NCBI RefSeq assembly: GCF_025791835.1
Contig: NZ_JAOXLP010000004.1
Span: 62,001-126,000, forward strand
Length of the DNA: 64,000 nt
DNA from: Roseomonas xinghualingensis
GTDB taxonomy: Bacteria > Pseudomonadota > Alphaproteobacteria > Acetobacterales > Acetobacteraceae
Direction: 5' to 3'
Both the position numbers and the translations under genes were made by a program. Below, in pieces: positions 18,800 through 26,797 of the stretch. The notes under the pieces were generated by a model that was not told the DNA's origin, made no database searches, and saw only the letters and a list, made by a program, of their open reading frames with translations. How positions within the stretch are numbered: the stretch's first letter is position 1; every line of letters begins with the position of its first letter.

Positions 18800-19900
18800 A
18801 TGCCGGCTCCGCACCCTGAGACCTGGATGAAGGTGACCCCCCTCGGCCTCTATTGCGAGCCGGGGGGTTTCCATATCGACCCGTCCCGCCCCGTGGACCG
18901 CGCCATCATCAGCCACGGCCATGCGGACCACGCCCGTCCCGGCCACGGCGCCGTGCTCGCCACGCCGGACACCCTGGCCATCATGCGCGCCCGCTTCGGT
19001 GAGGACCGCGCCGGGGACAGCCAGCAGCCCCTGCCCTATGGGCAGACCATCACCAGCAACGGCGTCCGCATCACCCTCCTCCCGGCGGGGCATGTGCTGG
19101 GTTCCGCTCAGATCGCCCTGGAATGGCAGGGCAGCCGCATCGTCATCTCCGGCGACTACAAGCGGCGCCGGGACCCGACCTGCGCCGGATTCGTCCCGCT
19201 GGAATGCGACGTCTTCGTCACCGAGGCGACCTTCGCCCTTCCCGTCTTCCGCCACCCGCCAGACAGCCATGAGATCCGCCGCCTGCTGGACAGCGTGGCC
19301 CTCTTCCCCGACCGCGCCCATGTCGTCGGCGCCTATGCGCTGGGGAAGACGCAGCGAATCATCGCCCTGCTGCGGGAAGCCGGCTGGGACCGCCCCATCT
19401 ATCTCCATGGCGCCGTGGAGAAGCTCTGCACCCTCTACGAATCGCTCGGCGTCCCCCTGGGCGCGCTCCTGCCCGTGCCGAAAGGCCTGAAGCGCGGCCA
19501 TCCCCCCATCCTGGCTGGCGAAATTGTCATCGCCCCGCCCTCCGCCGAGGCCACCCCCTGGGCCCGAAGACTCGCCGATCCAGTCACCTGCGCCGCCTCC
19601 GGCTGGATGACCGTGCGCCAGAGAGCCAAGTTGAAGGGCGTGGAATTACCTTTGATTATTTCCGACCACGCCGATTGGGACGAGTTGCTGGAAACCATCG
19701 GGGAAGTCCGCGCCCCCGAGATCTGGGTCACGCATGGCCGTGACGATGCCCTTGTCCATGCGCTCTCCTTGCGCGGTATTCGCGGCCGGGCACTTCATCT
19801 GGTTGGGCGCGGGGACGAGGAAGATGAGGGTGCCCCCGAAGCCCCCCCCACCGGGGAGGAGGCGGATGCCGCCCGGATGGAGCCCAGGTCAGCACATTGA
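18800..19900 (+). CDS. Ligase-associated DNA exonuclease (metallo-beta-lactamase fold)
   Basis: Metallo-beta-lactamase/beta-CASP-type nuclease of 366 residues, the family annotated as exonuclease linked to an ATP-dependent DNA ligase. Metal motif HGHADH occurs in AIISHGHADHARP, with further ligands likely in AGHVLGSAQ and SGDYKRRRDPT, and a late ISDHADWDEL. Such enzymes are thought to act in DNA end repair; the exact role is not settled. Start is ATG 18800; an ATG at 18827 and a TTG at 18764 are alternatives. The last four bases overlap the ligase start, so the two proteins are made together. Confidence 0.9.
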   Translation: MPAPHPETWMKVTPLGLYCEPGGFHIDPSRPVDRAIISHGHADHARPGHGAVLATPDTLAIMRARFGEDRAGDSQQPLPYGQTITSNGVRITLLPAGHVLGSAQIALEWQGSRIVISGDYKRRRDPTCAGFVPLECDVFVTEATFALPVFRHPPDSHEIRRLLDSVALFPDRAHVVGAYALGKTQRIIALLREAGWDRPIYLHGAVEKLCTLYESLGVPLGALLPVPKGLKRGHPPILAGEIVIAPPSAEATPWARRLADPVTCAASGWMTVRQRAKLKGVELPLIISDHADWDELLETIGEVRAPEIWVTHGRDDALVHALSLRGIRGRALHLVGRGDEEDEGAPEAPPTGEEADAARMEPRSAH

Positions 19901-21507
19901 GCGTCCAAGCCTTCGCCGACCTGCTGGAACGGCTGGTCTTCACCCCTGGCCGCAACGCCAAGATCGCATTGATGCGCCGCTGGTTCGCCGAGCAGCCGGA
20001 CCCGGAGCGCGGAGTCGGACTCGCCGCCCTCACAGGCGAGTTGTCCTTCACCACCGCCAAGCCCAGCCTGATCCGGGACCTGGTGGCCACGCGGGTGGAC
20101 CCCGTCCTCCTTGCCCTTTCCCATGACTATGTCGGCGATTTCGCCGAAACCGTCGCCCTGATCTGGCCGGAGCGGGAGGGTGTGAACGCCGCGCCGCCCA
20201 CCCTCGCCGAGGTGGTGGAAGGACTCGAGCTTGCGTCCCGCGCCGAGGTCCCCGCCCTGATGGAAGGCTGGCTCGACACGCTGGATGCCGGTGGGCGCCT
20301 CGCCCTCATCAAGCTCGTCACCGGCGGGCTGCGTGTCGGCGCCTCCGCCCGCCTCGCCAAGACGGCACTGGCCGAATGGGCGGGCCAGGACATCGGCGAG
20401 ATCGAGGAGGTCTGGCACGGAGTCGCCCCGCCCTATCTCCCTCTCTTCCGCTGGCTGGAGGGCAAAGGCCCCCGCCCGGATCCCAAGGATGCCCCCGTCT
20501 TCCGCCCGCTGATGCTGGCCCATCCCCTGGAAGCACCCGCCGACATCGCCGCCATCGAAGCCAATCCCAATGACTGGCGCGCCGAGTGGAAATGGGACGG
20601 CATCCGGGTCCAGATCACCGCCGGCCCAGGCGGGCGCCGCCTCTGGTCCCGCACGGGCGAGGATATTTCCGGCGCCTTCCCCGAACTCGCGGAATCCATG
20701 GATTTCCACGCCGTGCTCGACGGCGAGTTGCTGGTGGTGCGGGACGGCGTGGTCGCCCCCTTCTCCGATCTGCAGCAACGGCTGAACCGCAAGGTGATCG
20801 GCCCGAAGCTGATGCGTGACTATCCCGTCGCCGTCCGCCTCTACGACCTGCTGCTGGATGGCGAGGAGGACCTGCGCGCCCTTCCCTTCGACACGCGTCG
20901 CGCCAGGCTCGAAGCCTGGGCTGCCCGCCATGCGCCGCCGCGCATGGAGGTGTCGGAAATGATCCGCTTCGCCAGCCTCTCGGACCTGTCCGTCCTGCGT
21001 GACACCGCGCGCGAGGCTTCCATCGAGGGGCTGATGCTCAAGCGCGCCGACAGCCCCTATGTCCCCGGCCGGGTGAAGGGCCTCTGGTGGAAGTGGAAGC
21101 GCGCCCCGCTCTCCGTGGATGCCGTGCTGATGTATGCCCAGCGCGGCCATGGAAAGCGCAGCAGCTATTACAGCGACTACACTTTCGGCCTCTGGCGCAC
21201 CTATGAGGATGGCACGCGGGAGTTGGTGCCCGTCGGCAAGGCCTATTCCGGCTTCACCGACCAGGAGCTGATCTTCCTCGACCGCTGGGTGCGCAACCAC
21301 ACCACCGGGCGCTTCGGCCCGGTGCGCGAGGTGGAGAAGAGCTTCGTGCTGGAGGTGATCTTCGACGCCGCCCAGCTGTCCAACCGCCACCGCTCCGGCG
21401 TCGCCATGCGCTTCCCCCGCATCGCCCGCCTGCGCCCCGACAAACCCGCCGATGAGGCCGATCTGCTGGAGACGCTGCTGGGGATGGTGGAAAAGCGCGC
21501 CGGCTGA
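19897..21507 (+). CDS. ATP-dependent DNA ligase (cisLigase, LigC/LigB type)
   Basis: 536-residue ATP-dependent ligase, distinct from the NAD-dependent LigA. An N-terminal alpha-helical DNA-binding domain precedes the nucleotidyltransferase domain. The adenylated lysine is in EWKWDGIRVQ (KxDG motif); later motifs include FPELAESMDFHAVLDGELLV, EGLMLKRADSPY and GLWWKWKRAPLSVDAVLMYA, followed by an OB-fold domain. It starts with TTG 19897 overlapping the exonuclease stop (TTGA), a weak codon that suggests coupling and low expression. The DEAD/Lhr helicase and phosphoesterase that often complete this module are not here. Confidence 0.93.
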   Translation: MSVQAFADLLERLVFTPGRNAKIALMRRWFAEQPDPERGVGLAALTGELSFTTAKPSLIRDLVATRVDPVLLALSHDYVGDFAETVALIWPEREGVNAAPPTLAEVVEGLELASRAEVPALMEGWLDTLDAGGRLALIKLVTGGLRVGASARLAKTALAEWAGQDIGEIEEVWHGVAPPYLPLFRWLEGKGPRPDPKDAPVFRPLMLAHPLEAPADIAAIEANPNDWRAEWKWDGIRVQITAGPGGRRLWSRTGEDISGAFPELAESMDFHAVLDGELLVVRDGVVAPFSDLQQRLNRKVIGPKLMRDYPVAVRLYDLLLDGEEDLRALPFDTRRARLEAWAARHAPPRMEVSEMIRFASLSDLSVLRDTAREASIEGLMLKRADSPYVPGRVKGLWWKWKRAPLSVDAVLMYAQRGHGKRSSYYSDYTFGLWRTYEDGTRELVPVGKAYSGFTDQELIFLDRWVRNHTTGRFGPVREVEKSFVLEVIFDAAQLSNRHRSGVAMRFPRIARLRPDKPADEADLLETLLGMVEKRAG

Positions 21508-21603
21508 AGGAGCGGGGCGGAACGGCTCATCCGGGAGCGGGAACCCGCCCTTCAGACCGCGAGCCGGAGCAGGTGACAGGAACGCGCGGGAACGGCAAAA
21601 ATC

Positions 21604-22545
21604 CTAGTGCTGCCGCAGCCACAACTCCTCCACGGCGTGGTTGCGGTCCTTGCGGATGATCAGCCTGGCCCGCTCCCGCGTCGGCTGGATGTTCTCCACC
21701 AGGTTGGGCAGGTTGGTCTGCCGCCAGATCTGCCGCGCCATATCCGTCGCCCCGGCCTCGTCCAGATCCTTGAAGTGGTGGAAATAGGAGGTCGGCCGCT
21801 GGAAGGCGGTGCGCTGGAGCAGTTGGAAGCGCTCCGTGTACCAGGCCTCGATCGCCGACTGGTCCGCATCGATGTAGATGGAGAAATCGAAGAAGTCCGA
21901 GGCGACGACAGCGGCCTGGGAAACCGTCTGCAATACGTTCAGCCCCTCGAAGATCAGGATATCGGGGCTGTCGATCACCTGGAACTCGTCAGGGATGATG
22001 TCATAGGCCTCATGCGAGTAGATGGGCAGCTTCAGGTTCCGCTCCCCCGACTTGATCGCATTCAGGAAGGCCAGCATCCGCTTGAGGTCATAGCTCTCCG
22101 GATAGCCCTTGCGCCTCATCAGCCCGCGCTTGGTCAGCACCTTGGTGGGATGCAGGAAGCCATCCGTGGTGACGAGATCGACGCGGGGATGGTCCGGCCA
22201 GCGCGAGAGCACGGCCCGCAGCAACCGCGCGAAGGTGCTCTTCCCCACAGCCACGCTGCCCGCCACAGCTATAATATAAGGTGCGGCCGCGCGCGGGCGG
22301 CCGAGGAAGGCCGTCTCCACCACCGAGTCCACATGCCGCGCGGCGGTGACATGCAGGTTCAGCAGCCGCGACAGCGGCAGGTATATATCGGCCACATCCG
22401 CGATCGAGACCGGCTCGTTCAGCCCCCGCAGCTCGTCGATCTCGGCATCCGACAGGGTCAGCGGCGTGGCCGCCCGCAAGGCCGCCCATTCCGAGCGGGT
22501 GAAGGTAAGGTACGGCGCTGTCTGCCGAGGTCTGTCTGTTCGCAC
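21604..22545 (-). CDS. coaA: Type I pantothenate kinase
   Basis: CoaA phosphorylates pantothenate, the first and controlled step of coenzyme A synthesis. The 313-residue protein is of normal length. Walker A GSVAVGKS is at 96-103, preceded by YIIAVA; TTDGFLHPTKVL and MRRKGYPESYDLKRML are the family's substrate region, and IFEGLNVLQ and DFFDFSIYIDADQ follow. Residues for feedback by CoA cannot be judged by eye. It is a single gene, convergent with the DNA ligase across about 95 bases that hold only a small GCGGG-AA-CCCGC hairpin. Confidence 0.97.
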   Translation of the reverse strand: MRTDRPRQTAPYLTFTRSEWAALRAATPLTLSDAEIDELRGLNEPVSIADVADIYLPLSRLLNLHVTAARHVDSVVETAFLGRPRAAAPYIIAVAGSVAVGKSTFARLLRAVLSRWPDHPRVDLVTTDGFLHPTKVLTKRGLMRRKGYPESYDLKRMLAFLNAIKSGERNLKLPIYSHEAYDIIPDEFQVIDSPDILIFEGLNVLQTVSQAAVVASDFFDFSIYIDADQSAIEAWYTERFQLLQRTAFQRPTSYFHHFKDLDEAGATDMARQIWRQTNLPNLVENIQPTRERARLIIRKDRNHAVEELWLRQH

Positions 22546-22630
22546 CGAGCGCCCCAGGGGATCATGACGGCCAAAGCCGAAGCGGACCGGCAGTCAGCAT
22601 GAGGCGGACGGTCGCCGTCAATCCGGCGGC

Positions 22631-23110
22631 CTAACCATAAGCCGCTTCGAGCCGTGCGATCTCCAACTTTGTCATCCCCATCATCGCCTGCATAACCCGG
22701 CCTGAGCGCGCCTGATCGGGATCCATCAGCATCTCCGGCAGCACCTTGGGCACCACCTGCCAGGAAACGCCGAAGCGGTCGGTCAGCCAGCCGCACTGGC
22801 CGGTTTGCCCAGCTTCAGACAGCGCTTCCCAGAACCGGTCCACCTCCTCTTGCGTCCCGCAGGTGACAGTGAGGGAGATAGCCGGGCTGAACCGGAATTC
22901 CGGCCCGCCATTCAGGGCGATGATGCGATGCCCATCCAGGATCGCCACCGCAGTCAGCACACTGCCCGGCGCATTCGGTCCGATCTGGCCCTGACGCAGC
23001 ACGGGGCCGGGCGCGGCCTCGCGCCCGGCGCGGCGGAAGGCGGCGACATAGAACGCCACCGCCTCCTCCGCGTGCCCGTCCATCCAGAGGCAGGTCGCGA
23101 TACCTGACAT
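22631..23110 (-). CDS. VOC family protein, PhnB/3-demethylubiquinone methyltransferase-like
   Basis: A 159-residue vicinal-oxygen-chelate protein of the 3-dmu-9_3-mt (PhnB) group: CLWMDGHAEEAVAFYVAAF at the start, ALNGGPEFRFSPAISLTV, and FWEALSEAGQTGQCGWLTDRFGVSWQVVP. Despite the domain name these proteins are not proven methyltransferases; function is unknown. It lies 7 bases after a second VOC gene in the same direction, with a divergent HxlR regulator beyond, so the pair is probably one regulated operon. Confidence 0.88.
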   Translation of the reverse strand: MSGIATCLWMDGHAEEAVAFYVAAFRRAGREAAPGPVLRQGQIGPNAPGSVLTAVAILDGHRIIALNGGPEFRFSPAISLTVTCGTQEEVDRFWEALSEAGQTGQCGWLTDRFGVSWQVVPKVLPEMLMDPDQARSGRVMQAMMGMTKLEIARLEAAYG

Positions 23111-23117
23111 GGCGGCC

Positions 23118-23540
23118 TCAGGCCGGCTGCGGGCAGCGCTGCATGGCCGCCACGTCCATCCACATCACCTCCCAGATATGCCCATCCGGGTCCTCGAAGC
23201 TGCGGCCATACATGAAGCCGTGATCCTGCCTGGGCCCAGGATCGGCCACGCCACCGGAAGCCGCGGCCGCCCCCACCGTCTCGTCCACCGCATCGCGGCT
23301 CTCGGAGGAGAGGCAGATCAGCACCTCGCTCGCCGCCCGCGCATCCGCCACCGGGCGGGGCGTGAACTGGCGGAACTTGTCATGGGTGAGCAGCATCACA
23401 TGGATGCTCTCGGAGAAGACCATGCAGGCGGCGGTGTCATCGGAGAATTGCGGGTTCTTCCGCGCGCCCACCGCCTCATAGAAGGTGACCGACTTCGGCA
23501 GGTCGGTGACAGGCAGGTTCACGAAGATCATGCGGTTCAT
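23118..23540 (-). CDS. VOC family protein, glyoxalase/bleomycin-resistance type
   Basis: A 140-residue single-domain VOC protein: MIFVNLPVTDLPKSVTFYE at the N-terminus and GFMYGRSFEDPDGHIWEVM at the C-terminus, the last with the typical metal-binding Glu. Substrate unknown. I place the start at ATG 23540 with AAGGAAGGGGG upstream; the longer frame to 23630 runs into the HxlR promoter. First gene of a two-gene operon. The divergent HxlR regulator starts 65 bases away and probably controls it. Confidence 0.88.
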   Translation of the reverse strand: MNRMIFVNLPVTDLPKSVTFYEAVGARKNPQFSDDTAACMVFSESIHVMLLTHDKFRQFTPRPVADARAASEVLICLSSESRDAVDETVGAAAASGGVADPGPRQDHGFMYGRSFEDPDGHIWEVMWMDVAAMQRCPQPA

Positions 23541-23604
23541 GGGACATTCCCCCTTCCTTGACGTTCCTTGATCCTCATGCCCAGTTCGGTTACATATCGC
23601 AACT

Positions 23605-24309
23605 ATGAAGTTAGAAAAAATAACTAACAACTCGGAGAGCCAACGCCGCCGTTGGTATGACGATGCCTGCGGGGCCGCTCATGGGCTGGATCTTCTGGGC
23701 GAACGCTGGTCGCTGCTGGTCATGCGGGAGCTGATGTTCGGCCCGAAGCGCTTCGGCGACCTGCGCGCCGGGCTGCCCGGCATCAGCGCGAATATCCTGA
23801 CCCAGCGGCTCGAAGGGCTGGAGGCCGCCGGGGTGCTGCTGCGCCGCAGGCTGCCGCCCCCCGCCTCCACCCAGGTCTATGAGCTGACCGAATGGGGCCG
23901 GGAGAGCGAGGCGATCTTCCAGGCGCTGGGCCGCTGGGCCGTACGCTCGCCCATGCACGATCCCAGCCTGCCTTTCAGCGCAGCCTCGCTGATGCTCTCC
24001 TTCCGTACCATGCTCGATGCGGAGCGGGCCCAGGGAATCGAGGCACGGATCGGCTTCCGCCTGGGTCGGGAAGAATTCCGCGCCGAACTCAAGGCGGGCC
24101 GGATCGAGATCACCGCCGGTCCGGCCGAAGGGGCTGATGCCACCTTCACCGGAGAGCCGCGCTCGATCGCCGCCGCCGTCTATGGTGGGCAGCGGCTGGA
24201 AGCGCTGGAGGAAGCGGGCGCGCTTTCGATCGAGGGGGACCATGCGCTGGCGCGATGGTTCACCAGCCTCTTTCCCCTTCCGTCCAAGGCGGAGATCCCG
24301 AGGCCCTGA
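23605..24309 (+). CDS. HxlR family transcriptional regulator with SCP2-like C-terminal domain
   Basis: Winged-helix regulator of 234 residues. The HxlR domain (about 18-105) includes GLDLLGERWSLLVMRELMFGPKRFGDLRAG, ISANILTQRLEGLEAAGVL and YELTEWG. The remaining about 100 residues look like the SCP2/sterol-carrier-like domain often fused to this subgroup, probably the ligand site. It diverges from the two VOC genes. The palindrome GTTAG-N9-CTAAC (23610-23628) just inside the gene is a possible autoregulatory site. The stop codon is part of a hairpin shared with the convergent oxidase gene. Confidence 0.9.
   Translation: MKLEKITNNSESQRRRWYDDACGAAHGLDLLGERWSLLVMRELMFGPKRFGDLRAGLPGISANILTQRLEGLEAAGVLLRRRLPPPASTQVYELTEWGRESEAIFQALGRWAVRSPMHDPSLPFSAASLMLSFRTMLDAERAQGIEARIGFRLGREEFRAELKAGRIEITAGPAEGADATFTGEPRSIAAAVYGGQRLEALEEAGALSIEGDHALARWFTSLFPLPSKAEIPRP
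23610..23628. promoter_or_regulatory. Palindrome at the HxlR start, possible operator
   Basis: GTTAG (23610-23614) and CTAAC (23624-23628) flank the AT-rich AAAAAATAA. The site lies just after the hxlR start codon, in an AT-rich patch between divergent genes. Short arms make this only a candidate. Confidence 0.3.
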
Positions 24310-24320
24310 GCCTCAGGGCC
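24302..24320. terminator. Convergent hairpin containing both stop codons
   Basis: GGCCCTGA (24302-24309) pairs with TCAGGGCC (24313-24320) around GCC. The TGA of hxlR and the complement of the oxidase stop are symmetrical positions in the two arms, so one 19-bp palindrome ends both genes. Confidence 0.55.
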
Positions 24321-25398
24321 CGCGCCAGATGACCTCCGGCCCGATGGCGTCCAGCGTCGGGCAACCGGTCTGCACCATGGCGGCCTCCAGCTCCGTCCGC
24401 AGCAGCTTCAGCACATGGGCCACGCCCATGGCGCCGGCGACCGCCAGCCCATGCAGCACGGGGCGGCCCACCAGCACCGCCTGGGCTCCCAGGGCCCGTG
24501 CCTTCAGCACATCCGTGCCTCGCCGGATGCCGCCGTCCAGCAGCACCGGCACGCGCCCGGCCACCTGGCGCGCGATGGCGGGCAGTGCATCGATGGTGGC
24601 GGGCTGGGTGTCGAGCACCCGGCCGCCATGGTTGGAGACGATGATGCCATCCGCCCCCGCGCCGATGGCGCGCTCGGCATCCTCCGGCACCATGATGCCC
24701 TTCAGCAGCAGCGGCAGACGGGTGGCGGCACGAAGGGTTCCGATGTCGTCCCAGTTCGCCGCGGCCTGGACGGCGCCGAAGATCTCGCTTTCGCCTTCGG
24801 GCGGCGGTGGCGGCGCGGCGCCGCGCAGATTCACGGCCTCGATGCCTGGCGGCAGGCGGAAGCCAGCGCGCTGCTCACGGTTGCGCAGGCTGATCGGCGC
24901 ATCGACCGTCACCACCAGCGCGGCATAGCCAGCTGCCTCGGCCCGCCTCACCAAAGCAAGGGTGAAGCCTCGATCAGGCTGGATATAGAGCTGGAACCAG
25001 GGCCCGACCTTCGCCTGGGCGGCGATGGCCTCGATCGGCAGGCTGGCCTGGGCGCTGACCACCATGGCACTACGCGTTGCGGAGGCGCCGAGCATCGTCG
25101 CCACCTCCCCGTCCTGGTGCAGCAGGCGGTGGAAGGCACTGGGCGCCACCAGGATAGGATGTTCGAGGTCCTGGCCCAGCAGCCGCAGCCGCGTATGGGC
25201 TTCCCGCATCGACACCAGCACGCGGGCATTCAGCCGCAGCCGCTCGAAGCCGACGAGGTTCTCCCGCAGCGTCACCTCATCCGCTGCGCCGCCGCCGACA
25301 TAGGCCCAGGCATTCTCCCCCATGCGCTGCCGGGCCGGCTGCTCGTAATCCGGCACGCAGACGATGCCGTCCGGGATGGGGGTGAAAGCCATGGGCAT
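24313..25398 (-). CDS. FMN-dependent alpha-hydroxy-acid oxidase/dehydrogenase
   Basis: TIM-barrel flavoenzyme of 361 residues that oxidises L-2-hydroxy acids such as lactate or glycolate to keto acids. Features: AWAYVGGGAADEVTLREN (active-site Tyr), VSAQASLPIE, QLYIQPDR with the second Tyr, TVDAP, LLLKGIM with the active Lys, and VSNHGGRVLDTQPATI with catalytic His and Arg, then DGGIRRGTDVLKA for phosphate binding. No signal or membrane anchor, so an LldD-like membrane role is less likely than a soluble oxidase. Whether O2 or the respiratory chain is the acceptor is unclear. Single gene; an earlier Met lies two residues in. Confidence 0.92.
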   Translation of the reverse strand: MPMAFTPIPDGIVCVPDYEQPARQRMGENAWAYVGGGAADEVTLRENLVGFERLRLNARVLVSMREAHTRLRLLGQDLEHPILVAPSAFHRLLHQDGEVATMLGASATRSAMVVSAQASLPIEAIAAQAKVGPWFQLYIQPDRGFTLALVRRAEAAGYAALVVTVDAPISLRNREQRAGFRLPPGIEAVNLRGAAPPPPPEGESEIFGAVQAAANWDDIGTLRAATRLPLLLKGIMVPEDAERAIGAGADGIIVSNHGGRVLDTQPATIDALPAIARQVAGRVPVLLDGGIRRGTDVLKARALGAQAVLVGRPVLHGLAVAGAMGVAHVLKLLRTELEAAMVQTGCPTLDAIGPEVIWRGP

Positions 25399-25568
25399 GG
25401 CTTAGATCGAAACCGCACAGGGCGGAACCGCGATCGGGCGCGTCCATCTTCATCGCGGTTGTGTGATGACATCCACGGGCTAGAATATTCATTCGCCGAA
25501 TCCGCCCAGGGGGACATTTTCCCACCCGGAACAGGCCCGAGCCTTCCGAGGGGAACGGACCAATTTCT

Positions 25569-26723
25569 GTGAACCTTCCCTTACAGGCCTATTCGACGGC
25601 CCTGCTTGCCTCGATCGGCGTGATCCTCGTCACCATGGGGTTGGCGGACAGGCGGCGGGATTGGCTCCTCACCTGCAGCCTGCCCTTCATCATGACCGGC
25701 TGCGCGAGCGCGCTGAGGATCGATCCCGCGCTTCTGCCAGGTTCCTGGGGCCTGCAATTCGGTGCCGCATTCCTCCTCGGCGCCCATGCGTCCGGCTGGC
25801 AGGCCGTGCGGCGCTTCCAGAAGCGCCCGGGCGGGACCGCATGGGCGATCGGCCTCCCGCTCGCCTGGCTCGTCTTTTCCATCGGCGCCGTGGAAAGCCT
25901 GGAGATGCCGGTGGGGAGCGCGGCGGCCCATGCCCTGGTGACGGCGGCCTTCAGTGGCCTGTCCGCATGGGAACTCGCAGGGGAACGGTCGGAGGATCTG
26001 CCATCCCGTGCGTTCCTGCGGGGTATCTTCATGATCCATGTGGCGATGGCCGCGCTGCAGGTCCCGCTATCCGCCTTCCTCCCGGTGCCACTTGGCGGCC
26101 TGCCGATCACGAACTGGGCGGTGCTGGCCTTCAACATCCTGGCGGCCATCCATCTGATGCTCGCCACGGCCCTGCTGATCCTTCTCTCGCGGGAACGCGC
26201 GGTGCTGCACAGCCAGCGCCTTTCCATGCGCGATCCCCTGACCGACACCTTCAACCGCCGCGCCTATGACCAGGATCTGCAGCTTCTCAGCGAAGACCCC
26301 GCCCAGGCCCTCACCCTGCTCGTCTTCGATATCGACCGCTTCAAATCGATCAATGACCGCTTCGGCCATGCCTTCGGCGACAAGGTGATCCAGCTGGCCG
26401 CCAGGGTCGCGGCATCGGCGCTGCGCGAGACGGACAGCCTCTACCGCGTGGGAGGGGAGGAATTCGTCTGCCTGCTGCGGAACACCTCGGGCGAGGCCGG
26501 CCTCCAGATCGCCGAGCGGCTGCGCAGCGCCTTCGAATTCGCGGGCCGTCGGCTGGACGGCGTGCAAATGGGCGCGACCCTCAGCGTGGGCGTCGCCTCC
26601 AGCGGGAATGGCCCGGTGGGTTTCGACAGGCTCTTTGCGGAGGCGGATGCGGCGCTCTACGCGGCCAAGAACGGAGGGCGGAATCGCGCCGTCCTGGCGG
26701 GCCCGCTGACCAGGGCAGCCTGA
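25569..26723 (+). CDS. Membrane diguanylate cyclase (GGDEF)
   Basis: A 384-residue protein that should make cyclic di-GMP. About six hydrophobic segments fill the first 205 residues, with no recognised sensor domain. The GGDEF domain (about 215-380) has RDPLTDTFNRRAYDQDL, FDIDRFKSINDRFGHAFGD and the active GGEEF at 295-299. The inhibitory I-site RETD (286-289) lies exactly five residues before GGEEF, so product feedback is expected. No EAL domain. GTG 25569 is the start, after GAGGGGAACGG. The stop sits in a perfect 14-bp tandem duplication. Confidence 0.92.
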   Translation: MNLPLQAYSTALLASIGVILVTMGLADRRRDWLLTCSLPFIMTGCASALRIDPALLPGSWGLQFGAAFLLGAHASGWQAVRRFQKRPGGTAWAIGLPLAWLVFSIGAVESLEMPVGSAAAHALVTAAFSGLSAWELAGERSEDLPSRAFLRGIFMIHVAMAALQVPLSAFLPVPLGGLPITNWAVLAFNILAAIHLMLATALLILLSRERAVLHSQRLSMRDPLTDTFNRRAYDQDLQLLSEDPAQALTLLVFDIDRFKSINDRFGHAFGDKVIQLAARVAASALRETDSLYRVGGEEFVCLLRNTSGEAGLQIAERLRSAFEFAGRRLDGVQMGATLSVGVASSGNGPVGFDRLFAEADAALYAAKNGGRNRAVLAGPLTRAA

Positions 26724-26733
26724 CCAGGGCAGC
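26706..26733. repeat. Perfect 14-bp tandem duplication
   Basis: CTGACCAGGGCAGC occurs twice head to tail (26706-26719 and 26720-26733). The cyclase stop TGA (26721-26723) is in the second copy, so the duplication did not disturb the reading frame end. It also increases the distance to the copA promoter. Confidence 0.85.
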
Positions 26734-26742
26734 CTGCCCCCC

Positions 26743-26773
26743 TTGACCTTCCCATAATGGGAATCCCCATCTG
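26743..26773 (+). promoter_or_regulatory. CueR-type copper promoter of copA
   Basis: A -35 box TTGACC (26743-26748) is followed by the dyad TTCCCAT-A-ATGGGAA (26749-26763), 7-bp perfect arms, then a weak -10 region around 26768-26773. This over-long spacer with a central dyad is the hallmark of MerR/CueR-activated promoters. It sits 50 bases before copA, with cueR downstream in the same operon. Confidence 0.75.
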
Positions 26774-26797
26774 TGCGGGCAACGGAAGGACAATACC

